64,000 nt of DNA from Halosegnis rubeus (GTDB taxonomy: Archaea; Halobacteriota; Halobacteria; Halobacteriales; Haloarculaceae). Positions within the stretch are counted from its first letter, which is position 1. The number at the start of each line of letters is the position of its first letter. A program made the translations under genes and the position numbers. The stretch is taken from NCBI RefSeq assembly GCF_009184545.1, contig NZ_QJOW01000007.1:1-64000 (forward strand). The letters are read 5' to 3'. Below, piece after piece: positions 34,229 to 43,662 of the stretch. The notes beneath the pieces are model-generated. The model was not told the origin of the DNA. It searched no databases and was given only the letters and a program-made list of their open reading frames with translations.

Positions 34229-35414
34229 TCAGCGGGTCCCGCCGAGAATCTCCGTGACGCGGCCGTGGTCGAACAGCTGGTCGTCGCTACCGAACTCCGG
34301 GTAGGTGTCGCCGTTCTCGTACCCCGGCCACTCGCCGAACTGGTCGGGGTAGAGCTGCTTTGCCATCATCTCGAGCTGGAACAGGTTCATCAGCGGCCCT
34401 TGCCACCGGGTCCCTTGTGCGTACACGCGGTCGTTTTGAACCGCCGAGAGGTCGCTGGCCACGGGATCGTCCCGTAGATTCTGCCGGAGTCGGTCGAAGT
34501 CTACGGAGTCTGTCACCGTCCAGAGCGCGAGAATCGCGTCCGGGTCGGTCTCGACGACCGCCTCCATGTCGACCTGATTGAACGCAGCGCCGTCGAACTC
34601 CGCGTCCGCGAACGCGTCGACAGCCCCCAGCGGGCGCGTGTGCGTGTTCCAGTACCCCTCGGCGTTCAGCCGGAGCACGTAGATGCTCGACAAGTCGGTC
34701 GAGACGGAGAGATACGCGACGGTCGGGCGGTCGGACTCCGCGGGCAGGGTGGCGTCGACGGTTGCGAGCAGGTCATCGCGGACGGACGCCAGCGCCTCGT
34801 AGCGGGCGCGCTCGCCGTACAGCGACGCCACCTGTTCGAACAGCTGCCACAAGCTATTGTACTCGTATCCGTCTGCCCACTCCTCCGATGGTGCCGCATG
34901 ATAACGGCTGTAGTAGTTTCCGAACCACGGGCCGACGTTGTCGGCAATCTCTTCGATGTCGTTACGGTTCCAGTTTTCCTGTGTCGTCGCCCACGCGGGG
35001 TCGACGAGATGGAGGTCGCTGTCGAGGGCGTACAGCTCCTCCTCGCCGAAGCCGTACCCGCCCGTCTCGTCTGCCCACTCGATTTCGACACCGTCCATCC
35101 CGGCGGTGAAATACTCCATCGCGGCCGCGGTGCCGTCCCACCAGAGAGAGTTCACCGTCTCACCCTGTCCTAGCGCCGTCGCCATGTCGGGAAACTACGG
35201 GAAATGTGTGAAGACGCTCGTCGGCGGCTCATCGAGGGCCACCTCACCGACCGGCGAGATGGTGCCCGTATGCTCCTGTCGTGGTGGCTCGGTCGACGTC
35301 CGTCGTAGCGTCCGTCGCCGTCGGCTCCGACGCGCTCTGGCTCGAACAGCCCGCGAGCAGCCCCCCGCCCACGACCGCGCCGTCGTACTTCACGTACTCT
35401 CTCCGTGATGACAA
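34229..35414 (-). pseudogene. Degraded Fe3+-siderophore-type substrate-binding lipoprotein
   Basis: Reading from TTG 35414 gives SSRREYVKYDGAVVGGGLLAGCSSQSASEP, a Tat twin-arginine signal merged with a lipobox (LLAGC), normal for haloarchaeal ABC binding proteins. The frame then fails: after TTTGAY an extra base (near 35,250) moves the protein out of frame, and an in-frame TAG at about 35,197-35,199 interrupts it again before PDMATALGQGE. The longest intact piece is 318 residues from ATG 35185 and keeps the FecB-like body (TVAYLSVSTDLSSIYVLR, YPDQFGEWPGYENGDTYPE). No permease or ATPase gene is adjacent. The protein lacks any export signal as it stands. Confidence 0.72.
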
Positions 35415-35955
35415 TAAACGGATCGCGCTCGCGATTGTAGTCGGCGACGTCTCCGGCGACCGCTTCGATGAGTCGGCGATGAACTTCTCTGGCTGCTCGT
35501 CCCTCGTCTGGGCTCAAGTAGTGGAGCCCGCCCAGCTCCGTCCAGAAATCACCGTCAAGGCAAAAGAGTGTCTCATCGTTCGACTGGTGGATGATGTCGC
35601 CGTTATCGGTCAGTCCCCCGGTGTCGAGTTGACCATCCGAGAGCTGGGCGCGTGCCAGCACCGCCACAAGCTGCCGGCGTGAAATGGATGCATGAACAGC
35701 AACATCGTCGATCAAACTCCCAAAGTAGACTCCGACAATATCAATGGTTTGGGAGAACTCATCAAGCGTAACGGAATCTAACGGTATCGTATCTATTGGT
35801 ACTTCTCGAGTTTGCAAAAATCGAGAGCCGCTAAGTAATACGTCAGATGCAAGCTTGACTTCAATACTATCCGCCGTTCGACAGTACTGTGTTTTATTTC
35901 TGCTCTCGTCCGCAGTGGCCTCTTCTAAATACATATTCTCAGAGAGTTCCTTCAC
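35170..35955 (-). CDS. Unrecognised ORF whose 3' part runs out of frame into the lipoprotein gene
   Basis: 261 codons. The first roughly 180 residues look like a genuine protein (VGVYFGSLIDDVAVHASISR, DFWTELGGLHYLSPDEGRAAREV, ERDPFIVI). From about 35,415 to the stop, the frame is a shifted reading of the lipoprotein's signal region and is Arg-rich (RRRGRGRGAARG), unlike a natural C-terminus. The original stop was probably lost when the two genes were joined. GC content falls toward its 5' end. No family is recognised. Confidence 0.45.
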   Translation of the reverse strand: MKELSENMYLEEATADESRNKTQYCRTADSIEVKLASDVLLSGSRFLQTREVPIDTIPLDSVTLDEFSQTIDIVGVYFGSLIDDVAVHASISRRQLVAVLARAQLSDGQLDTGGLTDNGDIIHQSNDETLFCLDGDFWTELGGLHYLSPDEGRAAREVHRRLIEAVAGDVADYNRERDPFIVITERVREVRRRGRGRGAARGLFEPERVGADGDGRYDGRRPSHHDRSIRAPSRRSVRWPSMSRRRASSHISRSFPTWRRR

Positions 35956-36217
35956 ACGTCTGTAACAAGTGGCAATCGGAGTATCTAGCTCTTAACTCAG
36001 CCAGCTAACTGATCGCGGTTCCCCTGCCGCCCGCAGTATATCAACGCTTTATTTCGGCCCGAGTACCTCAACTGCTTCCGTCAACATCTTGTTATCACAA
36101 TTGATTTTCAAGGGTGAATAGCTGTACCCTATATTTATCGAGCCAATTCTATTGGGGCCGATATGAGATGGTTCTGTTAGTGAAAGCATAATATAGCGGA
36201 ACAACAATATACGATGT
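35956..36217. promoter_or_regulatory. AT-rich divergent region with kinase promoter
   Basis: The gap is clearly AT-richer than the chromosome to its left. CATAATATA at 36188-36196 lies about 26 bp before ATG 36218 and is a good TATA box for a leaderless kinase transcript. A second AT-rich box, CCTATATTTAT, lies near 36,128. I see no repeats or RNA gene. Confidence 0.5.
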
Positions 36218-39200
36218 ATGAGCGATGGAGACGCGTACACGGAACACACACCTGCGGGACTTCTTGGGTTGTCTTCGGAACTGAACCAAGCCGGTTCGAT
36301 TGAGGACGTCTCTGCCGTTGCGGTCCGAATGTTGGATCTCAATTTTGATGCGCCTCTTTCGGCGATCTGGGAGTACGATGAGCAGGAAAACGAACTCCGC
36401 CCAATCGCCGAATCAACTGAGGCACAAGAGGTGATCGGCGATGCACCTATCCTTCCACTTGATTCTCTCGCCGGGCGTGTGTACAGACAGAACCGTCCGG
36501 AAGTGTTCGACGATGTCCGCGAGGCCGATGGCACGTATAATTCAGACACCCCGATTCGGAGCGAAATTCTTGTGCCAATTTCAGATTTCGGCGTCTTGAG
36601 TGTCGGAGCTACTGAAGTCGATGCCTTTACTCAGAACGACGCAGAACTGGCGAAACTCGTCGTCTCGAATCTCGAACCTGTAATTTCACGAATCCGACAC
36701 CTCGAGGAGTTACAGGCTGAACGTGATTGGACACACACGTTGTTTGAAGACTCCAACGATGCCATTTTCGTCAGTGATTCAGATGCGAATTTCGTCCAAG
36801 TGAATCAGGCTGCCTGCGAGTTAACTGGCTATGAGCGAGAGGAACTCCTCTCGATGTGTATTCCCGATCTTCACGAAGAGGTCGACTTACATGCCTATCA
36901 GGATTACCACGATCAGATTTTAGCCGGCGAACAAGCAACCACTGAAGCGAAACTACTTCGGAGCGACGAGAATAAAATCAATGTCGAGTTCTCGAGCCGT
37001 CGGATCGAGCGCGATGGGGAGGCCTATATGCATACCGTTGCGAGAGATGTGACGGAACAGCGGGAACGCCGGCGTCGCCTGGAGTCATTTAAATCGGCTA
37101 TCGAGAATGCGAGTGATGGGATTGCTATTTTGGAGAACGAGGAGTACACGTACGTTGACCAAACGCATACCGAAATGTACGGGTTCAAGCACCAAGATGA
37201 GTTACTCGGGCAGACTTGGCGTGATTTGTATGCTGATGCCGTTGAAATCGAGCGCATAGAGGATGAGGCGTTTTCAGCCCTCCGGTCTGATGGTGAGTGG
37301 AGAGGTACTGTAACTGCATCTCCGGACGGTACAGAAGAGTTCCCGACCGAACTATCTCTGACACGTTTGGAAGACGGTCGAATCGTCTGTGTTGTCCGTG
37401 ACGTGTCTGAAAAGCATCAACGCCAAGAGGAAATTCAAAAAAACGAGCGGCGTTTCGAGTCCGTGCTCGAAGACCCCGAGATGCTGGTGGGGTTATTAGA
37501 AACTGATGGTGAGACGATTGAGGTCAATGAAGCAGCGCTAGACTACGTTTCGAACGACAAATCCGATATCTTGGGGGAACCGTTCTGGGAAGGAGAGTGG
37601 TGGTCGCATTCCTCAGACCTACAAGAAGAGCTAAAAGACTGGATCGAACGAGCGGCTGCTGGCGAGTATGTTAGTTTCCAAGCTGAACATCCGTATCAGG
37701 ACGGTGACAATCGGTTCATCACGGGTACGATCCGTCCCGTGGCAGGGGAATCAGGAGTCGAATCGCTCGTCGTTTCTAGCCGTGATATTACTCCCCGTGA
37801 GCGACGACGTCGCGAGTTAGAGACGTTCCAGCAGGCCGTCGAAGATGCGAAAGACGGATTCGCCATTCTCGAAGATGGAGAATACACCTATATCGACGAG
37901 ACACATATCGATATGTATGGGTTCGATGAGACGGACGAATTCCTCGGGAACTCTTGGCGGATGCTCTATAACGAAGAGGAAGTGGAGCGTCTTGAGTCGG
38001 AAGCCTTCCCGGTTCTTGAGTCGGAGGGGCACTGGCGGGGCGAAGTAACCGGATCCCGACCGGACGGGACGACGTTTCCGGCCAAGCTTTCCCTGACCAT
38101 CGTTGATGATGGCGCCCTCGTCTGTACTGTGCGCGATGAAACTGCAAAACAGGAACGGCAACGTGAACTCGAACTCAAGGAGCAAGCGATCGATTCCTCG
38201 AACGTTGGAGTCATGATTACCGACCCACAGCAGGAGGACAATCCGATCGAGTACGTCAATAAAGGGTTCACTGACATTACCGGCTATGAGGAGGACGACG
38301 CCTTAGGTCGTAATCCACGTTTCCTTCAGGGACCCGAGACAGACCCAGAGGAAATATCAAAGCTTCGGGAGGCGATTGCAGCCGGTGAGCCGGTGACAGT
38401 AGAGGTGAAAAACTACCGAAAGGACGGGAGTGAATACTGGAATCGGTTGTCTGTCACGCCAGTCACTGACGCGGATGGAACGCTTTCGGAGTTTATTGGT
38501 ATACAGCAGGAAGTTACAGATCGAAGGGAACGGACTCGGAACCTAGCAGAACAGAATCAAAAACTCCAGTTGGTTCTTTCTGGAACGGACACCGGTATCG
38601 CAGAGTGGAATTTCGAGACGGGCACGATGTCATTCAACCAAACGCTTATCGATTTATTTGGCCACGACCCGGACAACAAAGAAGAGTTCTTGCAGATCGT
38701 CGCGCCAGAAGATCGGGACCGTGTTCGTGATTTATTGAGCCAACTTGGTGACACTAATACCTTATCTGTGGATTTCAGGGTCATTGATACAGACGGACAA
38801 ACACGATGGGTGCACACAGATGCTATTCTGAGACACGATGACGAACGTGAAGAGAAGCTTATCGCGATTGCAACAGACATAACAGAGGAAAAACAACGGG
38901 TTCGGCAGATTCAACAGGAACGGGAGCGGTTTGAGATTCTCTCAGAAAGTCTCGAAGAATACGCCTTCGTACTTCTCGATGACGATGGACAGATCGACGG
39001 CTGGAACGAGGGAGCAGCCGACATTTTTGGATATGACGAGGAAGCTGCGATCGGTATGCCAGTAGCGGAGTTACACCCTGAACAGGAGCAAAAGCGTGTT
39101 GCTGATCGGCTATTAACACAGGCATCTCTCGCAGGAGAAAGTACTCACGAAGGACAACGTGTCCGTCAGAATGGATCGTCGTTTCCTGCTGAAGTCTCAT

Positions 39201-40690
39201 ACGTCTCGCTTCAAACTGAAGAAGCGTTTCTGGGGTATGGGATGGTCATCAGAGATCTCACTAACCGGCGTCAACAGCGCCGGAGAACGGAGCGGTTCGT
39301 TGAGGAATCAGTCGATGTCGTGTCCATCTTAGATCGTGATGGGTGTTTCACCTATCTTAGTGGCTCTACTGAACGAGTTCTCGGATATGATCCAACTCAG
39401 CTAGAACAAGAGAGCATCTTTGATTATATCCATCCTGAGGACCGGGACCGTGTAATGGAGGACTTTTTCAATACCGTTAACGACGCCGACTCAAGCGTTC
39501 AGCTAGAGTTCCGATTAAAAACTGAAGCCAACGAGTGGATCACGGTAGAGGCACGTGGACGGAATCTATCCCACGACAAAGCAATTGGTGGGTTCTTGTT
39601 ATATATTCGCAATATCACCGAGATCAAAAGTCAGATCAAAAAGTTCGAATCCGTATTCAATCAAACGTTCCAATTAACCGGACTACTGAACCAGAGTGGT
39701 GACATTCTCGAATTAAATGAACCCATCACGGAGTTCGGTGGGATAGAGGTAGACGAAAGCAGAGGCACGCCACTCTGGGAGAGCGAAATATTTTCGCATT
39801 CATCTGAAGTACGAGATAAAATCAGACAGGCAATTAATCAAGCAACTTCGGGTTCGTTCGTTCGGTTCAAGGTGGAAGCAGAAGGTGTTGATGGACTCGC
39901 TACTTTTGACGTCTCGATTAAGCCGATTTCGAACCAACATGGAGAGCTTAGCTTCCTCGTATTCGAGGCACGGGATATCACGGCTCAAGAACAGCGTCGA
40001 CAGCACGTCCAAGTCTTACACCGGATTATGCGGCACAATATCCGAAATGATCTGACGAAGCTTAGAGGGTACGTCGAGCTACTTGAATCGAGTACAGATA
40101 CGGACACTCGTGAACAGCGGGCAGCGACGGTTCTAGAAATACTTGAAAATTGGGAACGAATGGTCAGCAAGATTAAATATCTGCGAGAGATTCTCACAAG
40201 CGAGAGTGATTTGTTTACCCACCGATCCGTTGAACAAATAATTACGGATATTCGAACAAAAGCAGAAGAAGAATATACTACTGCAAGTGTCACGGTCACA
40301 ACTGAACACGATACCGAATTACACGTACCGGATGATCTCGACAAAGCCATCTCTGAGCTCGTCGATAATGCCATCACGGCGGATAAAACTGGCCAGCCAT
40401 CTGTACAGATCAGTGTCTCGAAACCTGATAAACGGTGGGTGGAAATCTGTGTTTCCGATACCGGGCCTGGACTCCCAGAGATGGAGAAAAGTCTGCTTGA
40501 AACCGGCGAAGAAACGCCGCTCAGTCACGGTCAGGGACTCGGACTGTGGATGGTGCGGGCGCTGGTGACTCGTGTCGGTGGGTCGGTTTCGGTCGAAACC
40601 TCGGAAGATGGGACCGATATTACGCTGGAAGTCCCCACCCAACCGTCTCGAGAGGACTCACAAAAACCGGTACCGCGTCGTAAACTATGA
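36218..40690 (+). CDS. Large multi-PAS cytosolic sensor histidine kinase
   Basis: 1,490 residues without membrane helices. An N-terminal GAF domain (about 10-165) is followed by nine PAS domains: about 172-285, 288-405, 410-530, 535-650, 655-775, 780-900, 905-1022, 1027-1145, 1148-1265. The H-box is RIMRHNIRNDLTKLRGY (His about 1273). The HATPase has AISELVDNAITAD, VSDTGPGLPE and GQGLGLWMVRALV, so it should be active. PAS5 reads GRNPRFLQGPETD, the LOV signature with Pro where the flavin-linking Cys belongs. PAS2/PAS4 and PAS3/PAS9 are close copies. It overlaps the next gene by 4 bp (ATGA). Composition is AT-richer than the chromosome to the left. Confidence 0.88.
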   Translation: MSDGDAYTEHTPAGLLGLSSELNQAGSIEDVSAVAVRMLDLNFDAPLSAIWEYDEQENELRPIAESTEAQEVIGDAPILPLDSLAGRVYRQNRPEVFDDVREADGTYNSDTPIRSEILVPISDFGVLSVGATEVDAFTQNDAELAKLVVSNLEPVISRIRHLEELQAERDWTHTLFEDSNDAIFVSDSDANFVQVNQAACELTGYEREELLSMCIPDLHEEVDLHAYQDYHDQILAGEQATTEAKLLRSDENKINVEFSSRRIERDGEAYMHTVARDVTEQRERRRRLESFKSAIENASDGIAILENEEYTYVDQTHTEMYGFKHQDELLGQTWRDLYADAVEIERIEDEAFSALRSDGEWRGTVTASPDGTEEFPTELSLTRLEDGRIVCVVRDVSEKHQRQEEIQKNERRFESVLEDPEMLVGLLETDGETIEVNEAALDYVSNDKSDILGEPFWEGEWWSHSSDLQEELKDWIERAAAGEYVSFQAEHPYQDGDNRFITGTIRPVAGESGVESLVVSSRDITPRERRRRELETFQQAVEDAKDGFAILEDGEYTYIDETHIDMYGFDETDEFLGNSWRMLYNEEEVERLESEAFPVLESEGHWRGEVTGSRPDGTTFPAKLSLTIVDDGALVCTVRDETAKQERQRELELKEQAIDSSNVGVMITDPQQEDNPIEYVNKGFTDITGYEEDDALGRNPRFLQGPETDPEEISKLREAIAAGEPVTVEVKNYRKDGSEYWNRLSVTPVTDADGTLSEFIGIQQEVTDRRERTRNLAEQNQKLQLVLSGTDTGIAEWNFETGTMSFNQTLIDLFGHDPDNKEEFLQIVAPEDRDRVRDLLSQLGDTNTLSVDFRVIDTDGQTRWVHTDAILRHDDEREEKLIAIATDITEEKQRVRQIQQERERFEILSESLEEYAFVLLDDDGQIDGWNEGAADIFGYDEEAAIGMPVAELHPEQEQKRVADRLLTQASLAGESTHEGQRVRQNGSSFPAEVSYVSLQTEEAFLGYGMVIRDLTNRRQQRRRTERFVEESVDVVSILDRDGCFTYLSGSTERVLGYDPTQLEQESIFDYIHPEDRDRVMEDFFNTVNDADSSVQLEFRLKTEANEWITVEARGRNLSHDKAIGGFLLYIRNITEIKSQIKKFESVFNQTFQLTGLLNQSGDILELNEPITEFGGIEVDESRGTPLWESEIFSHSSEVRDKIRQAINQATSGSFVRFKVEAEGVDGLATFDVSIKPISNQHGELSFLVFEARDITAQEQRRQHVQVLHRIMRHNIRNDLTKLRGYVELLESSTDTDTREQRAATVLEILENWERMVSKIKYLREILTSESDLFTHRSVEQIITDIRTKAEEEYTTASVTVTTEHDTELHVPDDLDKAISELVDNAITADKTGQPSVQISVSKPDKRWVEICVSDTGPGLPEMEKSLLETGEETPLSHGQGLGLWMVRALVTRVGGSVSVETSEDGTDITLEVPTQPSREDSQKPVPRRKL

Positions 40691-43395
40691 TGCAAAAGGG
40701 AAAGATAAAGATCTTGGTCGTCGAGGATGACCAGAGTTTGGCTGAGCTGTATGCAGAGTGGCTCGCAGACCGCTATGTTGTCGAAACCGCATACTCTGGC
40801 GAAGAAGCCCTGGAAGCGTTCGATTCGACTGTCGATATCGTTCTTCTGGATCGGATGATGCCCGGGTTATCGGGCGGAGAGGTTCTCACGCGACTCAGAC
40901 AATATGAGTCGAACTGCCAGGTGGTTATCGTCTCTGCGGTGACACCGGACTTCGATATCGTCAAAATGGGATTCGATGCGTATCTCGAAAAGCCCGTTGA
41001 AGCAGACGGTCTTGAAGACGTTATTTCCCAGATGCTCACTCGTGCCGAGTACAACGAGGATCTACAAGGGCTGTTCTCGCTGATAGAACGCCAATCGACC
41101 TTGGAAGCCGTCATGGACGCAGATACCCTCGAAACGAGTCCGAAATACCAGACACTCACGGACCAACTCACAGAACTCGAGGATAAAGTCGAACGGTACC
41201 TCCAGAACCTGCCAGACAGGGATTTTCGAGTGGCTATTGAGCGCCTGCAACGAACAGCAGCAGAGCGCAGGGAACAACAGCAGTACCAGTCCCTCACTGA
41301 AGACGTCCTGGACACATCAGAGGAAGGGATCGTTGTCGTTGATCGCGACGGACAGGTGGTGTGGGCAAACGAAACTACAGAAGAATTACTCGGAGTTGAT
41401 AGAGACGATATCCAAGGGTCTGACTACAGTCGCATTGCTTCTGAATCGTACAACGAATATCCCTCAGGTGAGCAAACACTGTCGGACCTCGTAACTCATT
41501 CTCTAGAGAATATGAATTCCGAAGTCGAAGCCGTCGTCCGAATCCCTGAGACGGCTTCGAAAGAGCAGCAGTGGTTGGAGTACTGGAGCGGGCCGATTCA
41601 AACTGGTCTTTATGCCGGTGGGCGGATTGAACATTACCATAACATTACAGAGAGGTACGCGTATGAACAGCAGCTTGAGGATCTGCATGCGGTTTCTCGC
41701 GATTTAATGACAGCGGACTCGGAACGTAGCATCGGTGAGACCGTGACAACTGCCGCAGTCGGTGAACTCGGATTCGAGTTTGCCACGATATATACACGAG
41801 ACGAGCACACGGGACGCTTGGTCCCACTAGCACACGCATCCACTGAAGATGGTACTGAAATCGAGCTTCCATCCATCTCTGAAGGAGACACACCAGTCTG
41901 GACAGCCTACGTGACTCGAACAGAACAGTTGAGCCCCGAAGACGAAGACGTTGCAGATACTCGGTCAAGCCAGTGGTTGACAGAGGAGTTCTCGTCGTGG
42001 TGTCTCTACTCACTAGAATCAGAAGGGGTCCTGTTGGTGGGGATGACCACGACGCCAGAGATCCCCTCGGGAAAGAATAAATTGGCAAAGACGTTAGCAG
42101 CGAACGCAGCAAGCGCATTCGAACGAACAGCCCAAGAGGCGGCTCTTCGGGAACGGGACCAGCGGTTAAACGAGCAAAACGAACGGCTGACACGACTGGA
42201 TCGCATCAACACACTGATACGGTCGATAAGTGCCACGGTTATCAGTGCAAATACACGAGAAGAACTATACCAGGAGGTCTGTAATGCTTTAGTTCATCTG
42301 GATCTGGTTAGTGGGGCCTGGATCGGTAAAAAAGATATTAATACGAATACGATTGAGGTCAGAGCCAAAACTGAGTCGCTCCAATATCAAAAAGTGGGAA
42401 CGAACGACACTCCAGCAGATGACAATACCCAACGGAATCACTCTAAATTGCCACCTGCTGAACGAGCATACAGGATTGAAGACTCGGTCGTGGAGGGCGA
42501 CTTAATGACCGCTCGCTCCGAAACGGAGTGGGAACAAGACGCACTGAAAAATGGCACCAACTCGATTGTGGCCGTACCACTACAGAGCGAGGCTTCGATC
42601 CTCGGAATATTAGAAGTCCATTCCAAACTGCCAAACGCCTTCGCTGAAGAAGAGGTGACAGCCCTCACAGAGCTCGGTCAGATAATAGGTCACGGGATAT
42701 CAGCACTCCGGCAAAAGGCGGCGCTTCTATCCGGTGGGGGCACAATTCTCAAAGTCCAGTTCGAGGACGATACTGGCCTTGCAGCTCTTGTTTCGGATAT
42801 GGAGACGGATCTCGAAGTGTTGAATGTAGTGACTGAGAGTCCAGATCACCTCCTGTTCGCACGAGTGACCGGTGAAAACGTGACCCCCGAGGCGTTCGAA
42901 GCCGCTGGTTTTGATCCAGAGACGGTCATTTTGAGCGACTCTCGAAATGGTATCTACTGTAAAATCCCGGTGCGGAACAGCAGCTTTTGCGAGAAACTGA
43001 CCGACCAAGGAGTTGCAGTAAATCAAATCACAAACGCTTCCGAGTCCAACGAAATCGTGGTTTCAGTAACCGTGCCATTCACAGTCGACGTCGGAGAATA
43101 TCTGAGTTCACTCCGGCAAGACTACAGCGATCTCACCCTGTTATCCAAACTGGATAGTGAGCGGGGAGAAACCAATACCTCTCTCTCGGCACGTCTTGAT
43201 GGAGCTCTTACCGCCCGGCAAGAAGAAGTCTTGCAGACGGCGCTCTACGCAGGATATTTTAATTGGCCGCGGGATGCAGATTCGACGTCGATTGCCAAGA
43301 CTCTCGATATCGCACAGTCAACGTTCAACCAGCATCTTCGAGCTGCTGAGTCTAATCTGCTGACGACTCTCTATCAGGACTCAACGGAACTATAG
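40687..43395 (+). CDS. Bat-type response regulator: receiver-HalX-PAS-GAF-GAF-BAT-HTH_10
   Basis: 902 residues. The receiver (about 7-120) has DD 14-15, phospho-acceptor Asp55 (VLLDRMMPG) and YLEKPVE lysine. A HalX-like helical segment follows (about 120-195), then PAS (about 205-325), GAF (about 335-490), a second GAF-like domain (about 520-685, ILEVHSKLPNAFAEEEVTAL), a BAT domain (about 690-830), and C-terminal HTH_10 (LTARQEEVLQTALYAGYF ... STSIAKTLDIAQSTFNQHLRAAE). This is the architecture of bacterio-opsin-activator relatives with an added receiver. Translation is coupled to the kinase through ATGA, so they are almost certainly cognate partners. The giant surface protein gene follows 267 bp downstream. 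Confidence 0.88.
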   Translation: MMQKGKIKILVVEDDQSLAELYAEWLADRYVVETAYSGEEALEAFDSTVDIVLLDRMMPGLSGGEVLTRLRQYESNCQVVIVSAVTPDFDIVKMGFDAYLEKPVEADGLEDVISQMLTRAEYNEDLQGLFSLIERQSTLEAVMDADTLETSPKYQTLTDQLTELEDKVERYLQNLPDRDFRVAIERLQRTAAERREQQQYQSLTEDVLDTSEEGIVVVDRDGQVVWANETTEELLGVDRDDIQGSDYSRIASESYNEYPSGEQTLSDLVTHSLENMNSEVEAVVRIPETASKEQQWLEYWSGPIQTGLYAGGRIEHYHNITERYAYEQQLEDLHAVSRDLMTADSERSIGETVTTAAVGELGFEFATIYTRDEHTGRLVPLAHASTEDGTEIELPSISEGDTPVWTAYVTRTEQLSPEDEDVADTRSSQWLTEEFSSWCLYSLESEGVLLVGMTTTPEIPSGKNKLAKTLAANAASAFERTAQEAALRERDQRLNEQNERLTRLDRINTLIRSISATVISANTREELYQEVCNALVHLDLVSGAWIGKKDINTNTIEVRAKTESLQYQKVGTNDTPADDNTQRNHSKLPPAERAYRIEDSVVEGDLMTARSETEWEQDALKNGTNSIVAVPLQSEASILGILEVHSKLPNAFAEEEVTALTELGQIIGHGISALRQKAALLSGGGTILKVQFEDDTGLAALVSDMETDLEVLNVVTESPDHLLFARVTGENVTPEAFEAAGFDPETVILSDSRNGIYCKIPVRNSSFCEKLTDQGVAVNQITNASESNEIVVSVTVPFTVDVGEYLSSLRQDYSDLTLLSKLDSERGETNTSLSARLDGALTARQEEVLQTALYAGYFNWPRDADSTSIAKTLDIAQSTFNQHLRAAESNLLTTLYQDSTEL

Positions 43396-43662
43396 ACGCT
43401 GTTGAGGGCCTCTGGATATTGGTGTACCTTTCAGTATAGGCTCAAATTCCCCCACCCCATTACATATGCCAATAATGATTAATACTCACAACTGCCCTAT
43501 GTAGGACACATACGTGTACCTCGAAATTGGCCATAGGGCTAAAGTTAATACAGGCTCCAGCCGATATCTAATGATATTTACTTTTGGAATCTCCGGATGA
43601 TATCTACTATAGCACTGCTGATCCCGCGTGAGCTGGTACGTTTTAACCTATTTTACTTATAA
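43396..43662. other. AT-rich gap before the giant gene, with long-range hairpin
   Basis: 267 bp. Arms GCCCTATG (43494-43501) and CATAGGGC (43532-43539) can form a stem enclosing ACACATACGTGT, itself partly palindromic. TTTTAACCTATTTTACTTATAA directly before ATG 43663 supplies TATA-like sequence, but the spacing to the start is shorter than usual. An in-frame TAA sits immediately before the ATG, fixing the N-terminal limit of the next gene. Confidence 0.4.
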
